This document shows positions 1 to 8,185 of a stretch of DNA of 64,000 nt, piece by piece. Source of the DNA: Bailinhaonella thermotolerans (GTDB lineage Bacteria; Actinomycetota; Actinomycetes; Streptosporangiales; Streptosporangiaceae); the NCBI RefSeq assembly GCF_003594875.1, contig NZ_QZEY01000014.1, positions 124,001 through 188,000 on the forward strand, read 5' to 3'. Position 1 is the first letter of the stretch. The number at the start of each line of letters is the position of its first letter. Position numbers and translations under genes: made by a program. Under the pieces are notes generated by a model. That model worked only from the letters and a program-made list of their open reading frames with translations, ran no database searches and was not told the DNA's origin.

Positions 1-430
1 CGAGCCCGGGATCGAGCTTGACGGCGTAGTCCGCCTCGACCACCCATTTCTCGCTGCCGTACCCGTCCACCTGCTTGATGCCGCGCTCGGTGTACTCGCC
101 GTTGCGGCACATGTCGAACTCGCCGTGCGCGCAGGCGGGGCAGGGCACCGGGTCGGGGCGCCGGACCACGCCGACGACGAGGTCGCCCTCGGCGAATCCG
201 CTGCCGGGCGGGGCCTGGAGCACCCGGCCCAGCGACTCGTGGCCGAGGATCAGCCGGTCCCTGCCCTCGGGCGCCCAGCCGTACTCCCCGGAGTTGATCT
301 CCCGGTCGGTGCCGCACACGCCCAGCGCGATCCCCCGCACCAGCAGTTCGCCGGACGCCGGGGACGGGTCCTCCACCTCGGAGACGGCCAGCGAGTTCGC
401 CGTGCCGGGCTTGACGGTGATAGCTCGCAT
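1..430 (-). CDS. Zinc-dependent alcohol/glucose dehydrogenase (MDR family), C-terminus cut by window edge
   Basis: Reading the minus strand from the ATG at 430-428 gives an open frame that runs off the window. The 143 visible residues are the N-terminal GroES-like catalytic domain of a medium-chain dehydrogenase: GVCGTDRE carries the catalytic-zinc cysteine, GHESLG the zinc histidine, and CPACAHGEFDMC resembles the cysteine-rich lobe. The NAD(P)-binding half lies outside. The N-terminus (MRAITVKPG) is most like archaeal/actinobacterial glucose dehydrogenases, so glucose 1-dehydrogenase is the best specific guess; other polyol dehydrogenases are possible. The start overlaps the upstream gene's stop by one base (TGATG), so the two are probably translationally coupled. 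Confidence 0.85.
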   Translation of the reverse strand, partial: MRAITVKPGTANSLAVSEVEDPSPASGELLVRGIALGVCGTDREINSGEYGWAPEGRDRLILGHESLGRVLQAPPGSGFAEGDLVVGVVRRPDPVPCPACAHGEFDMCRNGEYTERGIKQVDGYGSEKWVVEADYAVKLDPGL

Positions 431-1395
431 CACAGGCTCCTTAGCGCGGGCAGCAGCTCGCGCCGCGCCCAGTCGAGGAAGTCGGCCTGCCGGTCCGCCC
501 CGATCTGGCAGAGCGCGATGTGGGTGAACCCGGCCTCGACGTACTTGCGGACGGCGTCGAGGTAGACCTCCAGCTCGGGCCCGCACGGCACCGACTTGGC
601 CACGTCGCCGGGCCGTACGAAGCTCGAATGGGCGGCGAAGTTGACCGGCGCGGGCAGCTCGGACATGACCTTCCAGCCTGCGACCCCGAACCGCCACAGC
701 CGCCCGGCGTGCTCCTCGGCCCGCCGGGCGTCCGTGTCGTAGTAGACCGGGATCTGGCCGTACTTGGGCTTGGGCGTCCCGCCGTCGTACTCGAAGGCGC
801 GCACGATCTCGGCCTTGGGCTCGGTCGCGATCAGCGCGTCGCCCAGGTCGGCCGCGATCGCCCCCGACTCGGCGCCGGAGGCGGCCACGGCGATCGGGAC
901 GGGCGTGTCCGGCCGGTCGTAGATCCGGGCGGAGTCCACGTCGAAGAACTCGCCCTCGTAGTCCACGTAGTCACCGGAGAACAGCGCCCGGATGATCTCG
1001 ATGGCCTCGCGGAGCATCTTGTGGCGGACCCGGGCCGTCGGCCAGCCCCGCCCGATGATGTGCTCGTTGAGGTTCTCGCCCGAGCCCAGGCCCAGCGTGA
1101 AACGGCCGTCGGAGAGCACGCCCACCGTCGCGGCCTTCTGCGCCACCACCGCCGGGTGGTACCGGAAGGTCGGGCAGGTCACAAAGGTCATCAGCGGCAG
1201 CCGCTCCGTCGCGTGCGCCGCCGCCCCGAGCACCGACCACGCGTACGCCGCGTGCCCCTGCTCCTCCAGCCACGGGAAGTAGTGGTCGGAGATGACGGAG
1301 AAGTCGAAGCCGGCCGCCTCGGCTCCGACCAGGTCGGACACGAGCTGCTTGGGCGGCGTCTGCTCGCACAGGGCGGTGAAGCCGAACTGGGTCAT
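430..1395 (-). CDS. F420-dependent LLM-class oxidoreductase (TIGR03557/FGD-like)
   Basis: A 321-residue luciferase-like monooxygenase-fold protein of the F420-dependent glucose-6-phosphate dehydrogenase-like group. Supporting segments are FGFTALCEQ at the N-terminus, SDHYFPW near residue 36, and GLGSGENLNEH around residue 100, which is the F420-binding region in this family. Length matches the family. It should transfer hydride to or from the deazaflavin F420 in the cytoplasm; the substrate cannot be read from sequence. It is followed with a one-base overlap by the zinc dehydrogenase, so a sugar or alcohol oxidation pair is plausible. A stress-type promoter (GGTT-N15-GGGTAC) lies immediately upstream with ten bases between the -10 and the ATG, so the mRNA may be nearly leaderless. 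Confidence 0.9.
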   Translation of the reverse strand: MTQFGFTALCEQTPPKQLVSDLVGAEAAGFDFSVISDHYFPWLEEQGHAAYAWSVLGAAAHATERLPLMTFVTCPTFRYHPAVVAQKAATVGVLSDGRFTLGLGSGENLNEHIIGRGWPTARVRHKMLREAIEIIRALFSGDYVDYEGEFFDVDSARIYDRPDTPVPIAVAASGAESGAIAADLGDALIATEPKAEIVRAFEYDGGTPKPKYGQIPVYYDTDARRAEEHAGRLWRFGVAGWKVMSELPAPVNFAAHSSFVRPGDVAKSVPCGPELEVYLDAVRKYVEAGFTHIALCQIGADRQADFLDWARRELLPALRSL

Positions 1396-1405
1396 GGCTG
1401 CCCGC

Positions 1406-1430
1406 GTACCCTCCGAAGATCCGCTTAACC
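1406..1430 (-). promoter_or_regulatory. Sigma-B/F-type promoter of the F420 oxidoreductase
   Basis: On the minus strand GGTT (1430-1427), 15 bases, then GGGTAC (1411-1406), ten bases before the ATG. This matches the GNNT-N14-16-GGGTAY consensus known for actinobacterial general-stress sigma factors. The factor itself is inferred. Confidence 0.55.
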
Positions 1431-1443
1431 GCAGGTCAGGCCA

Positions 1444-2652
1444 TCAGGCGTGCTGCGGGTCGCGGAGCCGTTCGACCGGGTGGGGGCCGTCGGTCTCCAG
1501 GCGGTACTCGTGGCCGTTCTTCTCGCGGTTCATGTCGATGATCCGCTCGGTGGCCGGCTTGACGTTGTCGTTGATGCCCTCCTGGTACCGCTGGAAGCGC
1601 TCGTGCGCCTCCCTGACGTACCCGGCGCCCAGGGTGGTCAGGTCGATCTGGGTGGCGAGCAGCTCGCGGATGTAGCCCTTGTTCGGCTCGAACGTGACCG
1701 GCTTGGGCATCGCGGGCGCCAGGATCTCGGCCGGGTCGCGCCCGTCGTGCCGCTTGAACAGCTCGATCGCGGCGTGCAGGTGCTCCAGCTCCATGTTCAG
1801 GTGGAGCTCCCAGATCTGCTTGATCCGCGGGTCGCTCTCGGTCTCCATGAACGAGTAGTACAGGTAGCACTCGTTGTACTCGTGGTTGACGAGCTGCTCC
1901 CACCACGTCTCGCCGGGGTCCACCAGCGACTCGTAGTGGGTGACGTGCTCCTCCTCGATGAGCGCGATCTCCTGGTAGAGCTGCCGCGCGATCGGCTCCA
2001 TGTACGTGGGGCCGGTGTTCATGTAGAAGTTCATGGTCTGCTGCTCCGCCGCCATGATCGTCAGGGCGTGCAGCTTCGACAGCGGCGCGGTCTTGTTCTT
2101 GTCGTACGGGTCGCGCACGTTGTCCACCGGGTCGCGGTGCTGCACGATCGTCGGGCGGCCGGGCATGACCTCGGTGAGGTTGTCCACGATCTTCTCGGCC
2201 TTGCGGTGCTCGATGATCTCGTACAGGTTGGCGTACCGGTACAGGTGGTCGAAGTCCTCCAGCACGCCGAACTCGTAGGCCTGCTTGAGGTACGGGTCGG
2301 GCTCCATGCGCGCGACCCAGCAGGTCAGGTCCACGGCGACCTGCTCGTAGGAGATCGTGGTCTCCAGCACCGACGACTGGCCGGGCAGCAGCCAGTTGAC
2401 CACCTTCTGCTGCTGCTGCTCCAGGTTCCGGATGCGGGCGAGCTGCCGCTTGACGTCCATGTCCGGGCAGTGGCGGGCGAAGTTGTGGCTGAACAGCGAC
2501 GCCTCGACCTCGATGCCGTTCATCGCGATGATGCGGCACTTGGTGTACGGGTCGGCCTTGTCCGGGTCCACGGGCTCCACGTCCAGCTCACGCCAGTTCC
2601 GGAGCTGCTTGTCCAGAGGGATGCCGCGCTGTTCGAGTGGGTTGAAGGTCAC
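1444..2652 (-). CDS. Large ferritin-like di-iron protein
   Basis: A 402-residue soluble protein, rich in charged and aromatic residues, without signal peptide. Two carboxylate/histidine motifs typical of four-helix di-iron proteins are visible: EEEHVTHYE around residue 235 and LEHLHAA around residue 290; E-x-E and Q/Y-rich helices (AAEQQTMNFYMN) lie between. It belongs to a poorly characterised ferritin-like group much longer than ferritin or Dps (about 160-180 aa), so an oxidase/peroxidase or manganese-catalase-like role is as likely as iron storage. It is divergent from a hemerythrin gene across 154 bases and has a GGGTAG element upstream. Function beyond the fold is inference. Confidence 0.75.
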   Translation of the reverse strand: MTFNPLEQRGIPLDKQLRNWRELDVEPVDPDKADPYTKCRIIAMNGIEVEASLFSHNFARHCPDMDVKRQLARIRNLEQQQQKVVNWLLPGQSSVLETTISYEQVAVDLTCWVARMEPDPYLKQAYEFGVLEDFDHLYRYANLYEIIEHRKAEKIVDNLTEVMPGRPTIVQHRDPVDNVRDPYDKNKTAPLSKLHALTIMAAEQQTMNFYMNTGPTYMEPIARQLYQEIALIEEEHVTHYESLVDPGETWWEQLVNHEYNECYLYYSFMETESDPRIKQIWELHLNMELEHLHAAIELFKRHDGRDPAEILAPAMPKPVTFEPNKGYIRELLATQIDLTTLGAGYVREAHERFQRYQEGINDNVKPATERIIDMNREKNGHEYRLETDGPHPVERLRDPQHA

Positions 2653-2721
2653 TTTGCTCTTCCTCGTCTCGGCGAATGTCGCGGCAGGGAACTCCGTCCC
2701 TGACGAACCGCGCGGGGTGCT

Positions 2722-2727
2722 CTACCC
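2722..2727 (-). promoter_or_regulatory. GGGTAG -10 element upstream of the large ferritin-like gene
   Basis: The minus strand reads GGGTAG here, 69 bases before the ATG. The -35 position reads GTGG at N15, so it does not fit GNNT; the element is assigned by analogy with the better promoters in this window. Confidence 0.35.
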
Positions 2728-2771
2728 AGCGATCGGCACTCTCCACATCCCCGCCCCACCTTCCCCCCGCC

Positions 2772-2796
2772 GTTTCCGGCAGGGGCTCGCGGGTAG
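2772..2796 (+). promoter_or_regulatory. Sigma-B/F-type promoter of the hemerythrin gene
   Basis: GTTT (2772-2775), 15 bases, GGGTAG (2791-2796), then ten bases to the ATG at 2807. This is the best match in the window to the GTTT/GNNT-N15-GGGTAY consensus. No Shine-Dalgarno fits the ten-base gap well, so the transcript may be leaderless or nearly so. Confidence 0.65.
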
Positions 2797-2806
2797 AGGC
2801 GCTGCC

Positions 2807-3388
2807 ATGACTACGAAGCCCGCCGAAACCGGCCCGATCGACATCGTGGACCTGCTCTTCGCCCAGCACGGCCAGATCCGCGACCTGTTCGCGCAGGTCG
2901 AAGCCACCTCCGGCGACGAGCGCCGCGAGGCGTTCGACAAGCTCGTACGGCTGCTCGCCGTCCACGAGACCGCCGAGGAGGAGATCGTCCACCCCCTCGC
3001 GAAGCGGAAGCTCCCGGGCGGCGAGGGCATCGTGGAGGACCGCCTGCACGAGGAGCACGAGGCCAAGCAGGTCCTCAAACGGCTCGACCAGATGGACCCG
3101 AACGACGCCGGATTCCTGGAGACGCTGAACGAGCTGCGCATCGCGGTCGAGACCCACGCCCGCGCCGAGGAGCGCTACGAGTTCGAACGGCTGCGCACCG
3201 AGTTCGACGACGCGCAGCGCCGGGCGCTCGCCTCGGCGTTCAAGAGCGCGGAGGCGATGGCCCCGACCCATCCGCACCCGGGCGCGGAGAGCGCCGCCAA
3301 GAACATGCTAGCCGGGCCCCCGCTGGCCGTGGCGGACCGGGTGCGCGACATGATCCGCGAGGCGATGGGCAAGGACAAACGCCGCTGA
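2807..3388 (+). CDS. Hemerythrin-domain protein (first copy)
   Basis: 193 residues with an N-terminal hemerythrin/HHE four-helix bundle (about residues 10-140). The likely di-iron ligands are visible: AQHGQIRDLF, VHETAEEEIVHP, EEHEAKQVL and ETHARAEERYEF. Such proteins bind O2 or NO or sense iron; many actinobacterial copies are stress-induced. A proline/glycine linker leads to a short basic C-terminal helix (MIREAMGKDKRR). The ATG at 2807 was chosen because the promoter ends just before it; the longer upstream frame would start within the divergent gene. The DDAH-like gene follows 22 bases later, probably in the same transcript. A paralogue lies at 41.8 kb. Confidence 0.88.
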   Translation: MTTKPAETGPIDIVDLLFAQHGQIRDLFAQVEATSGDERREAFDKLVRLLAVHETAEEEIVHPLAKRKLPGGEGIVEDRLHEEHEAKQVLKRLDQMDPNDAGFLETLNELRIAVETHARAEERYEFERLRTEFDDAQRRALASAFKSAEAMAPTHPHPGAESAAKNMLAGPPLAVADRVRDMIREAMGKDKRR

Positions 3389-3410
3389 GCGCGGTTCATC
3401 GGGGGGCGTC

Positions 3411-4217
3411 ATGGAGACGGCGAGCCGCCACTACCTGATGTGCCGGCCCACGTACTTCGAGCTCGATCCGTCCAATCCGTGGAAGCCGCCGGACGCGCGG
3501 CTTGACCTGGAGGGCGCGATCGACGAGTGGGACCGGCTGCGGGACCACGTGCTCGCGCTGGGGCACACGGTCAGCGAGCTGCCGCCCCGGCCCGGGCTCA
3601 CCCAGATGGTGTTCACCGCCAACGGGGCGTTCGCCATCGGGGACCGGGTGCTCATCGCCCGCCCGCACAGCCGGGAGCGGGCGGGCGAGGCGCGGTGGCA
3701 CCACGCCTGGTTCGAGGAGCAGGGCTACCGCCACATCGTGACGGCGCGCCACGTCAACGAGGGACAGGGCGACTTCCGCCTCGTCGGCGACCGCATCCTG
3801 GCCGGGTGGGGCTTCCGGACCGACCCCGCGGCGCACGACGAGGCGCGGGCTCTGTTCGACCGCGAGGTGGTCCCGCTGCGGCTCACCCAGGAGCGGTTCT
3901 ACCACCTGGACCTGGTCGTGCTGCCGCTGACCGCCGAGCTGATCGCGTACTACCCGCCGGCCCTCGACGAGGCGAGCCGCCGCACGCTGGAACGGCTCTA
4001 CCCCGACGCGATCATCGTGGGCGACGCGGACGCGGAGTCGCTGGCGCTGAACGCGATCTGCGACGAGCGGCACGCGCTCATCCACGACACCGCCGAGGAC
4101 CTGCCCGACCAGCTCGAACGGCACGGCATCACGCCGATCGCGGTCGATCTGGACGAGCAGCGGATGGCCGGCGGCGGCCCCAAGTGCTGCGCCATCGACC
4201 TCCACGCGGGCGAGTGA
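3411..4217 (+). CDS. DDAH-like amidinohydrolase (dimethylargininase family)
   Basis: 268 residues of the guanidino-group-modifying (penteine) superfamily. Visible hallmarks are FTANGAF near residue 67, the catalytic histidine in RFYHLDL (His165) and the C-terminal nucleophile motif KCCAIDLH (Cys259/Cys260). The family hydrolyses methylated arginines or related guanidines to citrulline and amines; ornithine aminotransferase-linked relatives also exist, so the substrate is open. It lies 22 bases downstream of hemerythrin with a G-rich ribosome site (GGGGGG) before the ATG. It ends at a strong hairpin shared with the convergent ferritin-like gene. Adjacency to an NO/O2-binding hemerythrin is suggestive but not proof of a link to NO chemistry. 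Confidence 0.85.
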   Translation: METASRHYLMCRPTYFELDPSNPWKPPDARLDLEGAIDEWDRLRDHVLALGHTVSELPPRPGLTQMVFTANGAFAIGDRVLIARPHSRERAGEARWHHAWFEEQGYRHIVTARHVNEGQGDFRLVGDRILAGWGFRTDPAAHDEARALFDREVVPLRLTQERFYHLDLVVLPLTAELIAYYPPALDEASRRTLERLYPDAIIVGDADAESLALNAICDERHALIHDTAEDLPDQLERHGITPIAVDLDEQRMAGGGPKCCAIDLHAGE

Positions 4218-4337
4218 GCCCCCCGCGCGGTAAGGGCGGACCGCGAGTGAGCCCGACGGCCCCGTGAGGGCGGACCGCGAGTGAGCCCCACCGCCCGGTG
4301 AGGGCGGACCCCTCCGGATCCGCCCTCACCGCTGAGG
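4218..4337. terminator. Bidirectional hairpin terminator with duplicated arms
   Basis: Between two convergent genes the segment 4297-4308 (GGTGAGGGCGGA) pairs perfectly with 4319-4330 around a ten-base loop, giving a 12-bp GC-rich stem. Upstream, near-identical copies of the arm plus a GAGTGAGCCC tail occur around 4225-4250 and 4262-4290, so the terminator arm appears to have been tandemly duplicated. Confidence 0.65.
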
Positions 4338-4889
4338 TCAGACGCCGAGGAGGTCGGTGAGGTCGTCGGCGTGCTCCTCCTCCTCTTCGAGGATGGACTC
4401 CATGAGGCGGCGCGTCGTGGGGTCGCCCTCTCCCAGCCACCGGATGATCTCCTGGTACGTGGAGATCACGATGCGCTCGGCCCACAGGTTGGACTCCAGC
4501 ATCGCCTTGAGGTCCTGGTCCTTGGACACCTGGTAGTCCGTGTGAGAGCGCTGCACCAGCTTGGCCGGGTCGAAGTCCGGCTCGCCCCCGAGCTGGCTGA
4601 CCCGCTCGGCCGCGCGCAGGGCGTGGTCGAGCTCCTCCTTGGCGTGCTCGGTGAACTCGTCCGCCACCTGGGCGCGGTCGATGCCCTTGCACGAGATCGC
4701 GTGCCGGGTGTACCGCAGCCAGCACACCACCTCGGTCGCGATCACGTCGTTGAGCACCTCGATGATCTTCTCCGGGTCGTGCCCGAAGGTCGGCGTCACC
4801 GGCCCGTCCGCCATCTTCTGCCGGACCTGGTCCCGGATCCGGGTGACGTCGATCACGAAGTCATCGTTCTGGACGCTGTTCTGTGTCAT
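4338..4889 (-). CDS. Small ferritin-like (bacterioferritin-type) protein
   Basis: 183 residues, the size of a bacterioferritin. Di-iron ligand motifs are visible: EVVCWLRYTRHA (first Glu, about residue 54), FTEHAKEELDHALR (E-x2-H pair, about residue 85), NLWAERIVISTYQE (about residue 140) and EEEEEHADDL (about residue 170). Members oxidise and store iron or consume peroxide in the cytoplasm. The ATG at 4889 is preferred over an in-frame codon 29 residues upstream because conservation begins with MTQNSVQNDDF. The gene lies 46 bases downstream of the pyruvate-oxidase-like gene on the same strand and probably shares its stress promoter. Confidence 0.85.
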   Translation of the reverse strand: MTQNSVQNDDFVIDVTRIRDQVRQKMADGPVTPTFGHDPEKIIEVLNDVIATEVVCWLRYTRHAISCKGIDRAQVADEFTEHAKEELDHALRAAERVSQLGGEPDFDPAKLVQRSHTDYQVSKDQDLKAMLESNLWAERIVISTYQEIIRWLGEGDPTTRRLMESILEEEEEHADDLTDLLGV

Positions 4890-4935
4890 GTGCCTGTGTG
4901 TCCTTCCCCGCCCCCGTGCGAGGCGTTCCCCCTGG

Positions 4936-6741
4936 TCAAAGGTACTTTGAGAACTCGTTCGCGTGCTGCGCGACACCCGGCGACAGCTCGGGCCTGCCGG
5001 GCGCGAGGAAGTTCGCCGCCATCTCCTCCCGGTCCGGCTCCCCCCTGGCGTACGCCTTGAGGACCTTGGCGACCTGGGACGGCTTGACCGTCTCCCCGTA
5101 CGGAGGCTCGTACGGGTCCACGACGCACTCCACGAGCGCCGGCCCGTCGAACGCGAGCGCGTGCTCCAGCACCTCGCGGACCTCCCCCGGGTCCTGCGCG
5201 GAGTACGCCGCCAGGCCGCACGCGCCGGCGACGGCCGCGAAGTCCACCGGCGACAGCGCGCAGCCGTACTGCGGGTTGCCCAGATAGGCGTTCTGCTCCC
5301 AGATCTCCAGGCCGAGCGTGTCGTTGCGCATCACGACCACCGTGATCGGCAGGCCGTGCTGCGCGATCGTGGCCAGCTCGCCCATGCACATCGCCAGCGC
5401 CCCGTCGCCCACCACCGCGACCACCGGCCGGTCCGGGTGCGCGACCTGCGCCCCCACGGCGTACGGCACGGCGGAGCCCATCGTGCACAGGGTGCCGGAG
5501 AAGGAGAACTCCATGCCGCGCCGCAGCAGGACGCGCGAGGCCCAGGAGGTGGTGGTGCCGGCGTCGGTGGTGAGGATCGCGCGGTCGGGCAGCACCTCGC
5601 TCAGCGCGCACGTCACCGCCTGCGGCTTCATCGGCGCTCCCGGCTCGGCGGCGCGCTTGCGCTGGAGCCCCCACCAGTCGGCGAACACCTGCCGCGCCTG
5701 GTCGGCGAACGACCGGTCCTCGCGCGGCGCGATCAGCGGCAGCAGCCCCTGGAGCGTGGCCCGGGCGTCGCCGCACAGCCCCACCTCCACGGGGTACCGC
5801 AGCCCGATCCGGTCGCCCCGGTCGTCGATCTGCACCGCCCGCGCCTGCCCCGGCTCCGGCCAGAAGTCGTAGAAAGGGGAGGAGCTGCCGACGATGAGCA
5901 GGCCGTCGCAGTTCTCGAAGGCCCAGTGGGCCGCGCGCCCGCCGATGAAGCCGAAGCCGCCCACGCACAGCGGGTGGTCGTCGGGGACGGCGTCCTTGCC
6001 CAGCCCGGCCTTGGCGATCGGCGCGCCGAGCGCCTGGGCGATCTCCTCGACCAGCGGGCCCGCGCCGAACCGCGCCCCGGCCCCGGCGATGACGGCCACC
6101 CGCTCGCAGGAGTTCAGCAGGTCGGCCGCGTGGCGCAGCTCGGCCTCCGGCGGGACCTGCACGTGGAGCTGCCGGGCCGTGGAGGTGTGGCCCGGCACGT
6201 TCTTCTCCGACACGGTGTCCTGCTCGCACGTCCAGGACTGCACGTCGATCGGGATCGTCAGGTGGACGGGCGAGCGCTGGTACAGGGCGGCGCGCACGGC
6301 GCGGTCGGTGACGGACACCGCGTGCGCCGGGCCCATGACCCGCTCGCTGAAGGCGCACGCCGGGTCCAGCACGCGGGCGTTGTCCACGTCCTGCAGGAAG
6401 TGGGTGCCGACCAGGTCGTGGTACGCCATGCCGGTGATCGCGATGACCGGCGCCTGGTCGACGCGGCCGTCCATCAGGCCGTTCATCAGGTGCAGCGCCC
6501 CGGGGCCCGAGGCGGCCACGCAGGCGGCGGGCCTGCCGGTGAACTTGGCGTAGCCGACGGCGGCGAGCGCGGCGTACTCCTCGTGCCGCACGTGGACGAA
6601 CCGCATCTCCGGATGGGTGCGCAGGGCCTCGAAGAAGCCGTTCACCGTGTCGCCGCAGATGCCGAAGCAGGTGTCCACGCCCCACTCCAGCAGGCGTTCG
6701 ACGATGAGGTCCGATGTGGTCTTGGATGCTGCGTCAGGCAT
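4936..6741 (-). CDS. Thiamine-pyrophosphate enzyme, pyruvate oxidase/acetolactate synthase-like
   Basis: A 601-residue three-domain TPP enzyme. The N-terminal PYR domain has the catalytic glutamate in VRHEEYAALAAVGYAK, followed by SGPGALHLMNGLMDG; a central Rossmann-like domain holds GAGARFGAGPL; the C-terminal PP domain has the TPP/Mg motif GDGALAMCMGELA ending in RND. The overall pattern resembles pyruvate oxidase and related 'TPP-requiring' proteins rather than biosynthetic IlvB, and there is no IlvN partner nearby. It probably oxidises or decarboxylates pyruvate or another 2-oxoacid. It is followed by the ferritin-like gene. A GCTT-N15-GGGTAG promoter lies in the 49-base gap upstream, so it may be expressed in stress or stationary phase. 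Confidence 0.85.
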   Translation of the reverse strand: MPDAASKTTSDLIVERLLEWGVDTCFGICGDTVNGFFEALRTHPEMRFVHVRHEEYAALAAVGYAKFTGRPAACVAASGPGALHLMNGLMDGRVDQAPVIAITGMAYHDLVGTHFLQDVDNARVLDPACAFSERVMGPAHAVSVTDRAVRAALYQRSPVHLTIPIDVQSWTCEQDTVSEKNVPGHTSTARQLHVQVPPEAELRHAADLLNSCERVAVIAGAGARFGAGPLVEEIAQALGAPIAKAGLGKDAVPDDHPLCVGGFGFIGGRAAHWAFENCDGLLIVGSSSPFYDFWPEPGQARAVQIDDRGDRIGLRYPVEVGLCGDARATLQGLLPLIAPREDRSFADQARQVFADWWGLQRKRAAEPGAPMKPQAVTCALSEVLPDRAILTTDAGTTTSWASRVLLRRGMEFSFSGTLCTMGSAVPYAVGAQVAHPDRPVVAVVGDGALAMCMGELATIAQHGLPITVVVMRNDTLGLEIWEQNAYLGNPQYGCALSPVDFAAVAGACGLAAYSAQDPGEVREVLEHALAFDGPALVECVVDPYEPPYGETVKPSQVAKVLKAYARGEPDREEMAANFLAPGRPELSPGVAQHANEFSKYL

Positions 6742-6762
6742 GATCTCCCCCCGCGCGGGCCC

Positions 6763-6787
6763 CTACCCGCAGGCGGCCGGGGGAAGC
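6763..6787 (-). promoter_or_regulatory. Sigma-B/F-type promoter of the TPP enzyme/ferritin operon
   Basis: Minus strand: GCTT (6787-6784), 15 bases, GGGTAG (6768-6763); the ATG is at 6741. It sits inside the short gap after the anti-sigma gene, so the pair TPP enzyme and ferritin-like can be transcribed separately from that gene. Confidence 0.55.
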
Positions 6788-6790
6788 GCG

Positions 6791-7264
6791 TCAGCCGGAC
6801 CGGGATCCGGTGGCCAGCCGGCGCCCGGGCGCGTCCTCCTTCCACTTCAGGGGGACCTCGAAGTGGACCTTGGAGCCGTTCTTGCGGTAGCTGCTGAGCT
6901 TCACGTTCTCCGACAGCGCCTTGATGATCGACAGCCCGCGGCCGTGCTCGGGGACCTCCCCCTCGGGGATCTCACGCTCCAGCGCCGACTCGTCGAACCC
7001 CCGGCCCTGGTCCATGACCTCCATCGCGCAGCACCCCTCGCGCACGGCGACGGTCACCTCGTACTGGTCGCCCGCCCCCGCGTGCTGCACCACGTTCGCA
7101 CAGGCCTCCGTGAGGACCAGGCGCACGTCGCCGCGCGTCTCGCCGGTCACCCCCAGTGCCTCCAGGGCGCTGTCGAGGACCTGGCGGGTCAGTGGCACGC
7201 TGCTCGCGTCACGCGGCAGGCTCAGCGCCAACCTGATCTCCATCTCGGCCATCCTCCTGCTCAT
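6791..7264 (-). CDS. RsbW-like anti-sigma factor / serine kinase (HATPase_c)
   Basis: 157 residues with a GHKL ATP-binding fold: N-box EACANVVQHA (about residue 55-65), G1 box MDQGRGFD, and G2 box HGRGLSIIKAL. These motifs define RsbW/SpoIIAB-type kinases that sequester a sigma factor and phosphorylate an STAS antagonist. The ATG at 7264 is chosen because GGAGG lies about ten bases upstream; an internal ATG four codons later is possible and the frame extends further upstream without conserved residues. A GGGTAC element (7338-7343) precedes it. It could control the stress-type promoters found around it; no sigma gene is in the window, so the partner is unknown. Confidence 0.85.
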   Translation of the reverse strand: MSRRMAEMEIRLALSLPRDASSVPLTRQVLDSALEALGVTGETRGDVRLVLTEACANVVQHAGAGDQYEVTVAVREGCCAMEVMDQGRGFDESALEREIPEGEVPEHGRGLSIIKALSENVKLSSYRKNGSKVHFEVPLKWKEDAPGRRLATGSRSG

Positions 7265-7337
7265 GGCGCGCTCGCCTCCGCACTCGATACGCCGGCGGCT
7301 CGTCCCCCCGCCGCCTGCCCTGCGGTCGCCGGCTCGC

Positions 7338-7343
7338 GTACCC
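7338..7343 (-). promoter_or_regulatory. GGGTAC -10 element upstream of the anti-sigma gene
   Basis: Minus strand GGGTAC, 73 bases before the ATG. The -35 position is GCAA at N15 and so does not fit GNNT. It would give autoregulation of the anti-sigma gene if real. Confidence 0.3.
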
Positions 7344-7409
7344 CCTAGGTCTGCTCCGTTGCCGAATACGGAGGGCCCAAACCGATGATCGCGCGGGACC
7401 GCGGCCGCG

Positions 7410-8150
7410 TCAGGATTTCCGCAGGACGAGGCACACGAACCCGAGGACATCCCGATAGCCCCGGAGCCATTCCGCGCGGTGGCGCCGTGCCGCGGCCAGC
7501 GCCTCGTCGGCCTCCGGGCCGGGGTTGTCGAGCGCCCAGCGGGTCAGCGTGCCGGTCCACGACCACTCGTAGTCGTCCCACTCGGCGCGGTCGCTCACGT
7601 GTCCGTAAACGGGCGCCCAGCCCGCCTCCTCGGCGATCGCCACCACGCCGGCGAGGTCGGGGAAGTCGCCCGGCTCCGCCCCCAGCGCCGCGAGCGCCTC
7701 CGGGGTGGGGGGCCGCTCCCAGAACCCGTCGCCGATGATCGCCACGCCGTCCCGGGCCACGTGCGGGCGCATCCCCGCGAGGGTCGCGGCCAGCCCGCCG
7801 AACGCGTGCGTCGCGCCCACGCTCATGACCAGGTCGTACGGCGAGCCGACGGGGAAGTCGGCGGCGGGGACGCGGTGGGTGAGCACGCGGTCGGCGAAGC
7901 CCAGCTCGGCCGCGGCGGCCTCCAGGGTCTCCAGCGCGGGCTCTGAGACGTCCACGCAGTCGGCGCGGGCGGCGGGGTACAGGTCGAGGGCCTGGAGGGA
8001 CCACGCGCCCTGCCCGCAGCCCAGGTCGAGGACGCGGGCGTGCTCGGGCAGCTCGCAGCGCAGGAGCAGGCGGTCGAGGTTGTCCTCGCTGACGGGCGCG
8101 GCGATGGGGTGGTCGCCGTGGGCGATCGAGCTGATGAGCGTGCGGTCCAT
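7410..8150 (-). CDS. SAM-dependent class I methyltransferase
   Basis: 246 residues. The Rossmann methyltransferase motif I is clear (VLDLGCGQGAWSLQAL, about residues 40-55), followed by an acidic residue ending beta-2 (DCVDVSEPAL) and motif IV-like DLVMSVGATHAFGG. The N-terminus carries no membrane segment. Methyl acceptor is not predictable; small-molecule methylation is likely from the SAM-MTase type. It is divergently transcribed from a MerR-family regulator with only 35 bases between start codons, so the two probably share a promoter region and the regulator may control this gene. Confidence 0.8.
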   Translation of the reverse strand: MDRTLISSIAHGDHPIAAPVSEDNLDRLLLRCELPEHARVLDLGCGQGAWSLQALDLYPAARADCVDVSEPALETLEAAAAELGFADRVLTHRVPAADFPVGSPYDLVMSVGATHAFGGLAATLAGMRPHVARDGVAIIGDGFWERPPTPEALAALGAEPGDFPDLAGVVAIAEEAGWAPVYGHVSDRAEWDDYEWSWTGTLTRWALDNPGPEADEALAAARRHRAEWLRGYRDVLGFVCLVLRKS

Positions 8151-8185
8151 GATCTCATCATGCCGGAGAGCTACGCTGGCGACTG

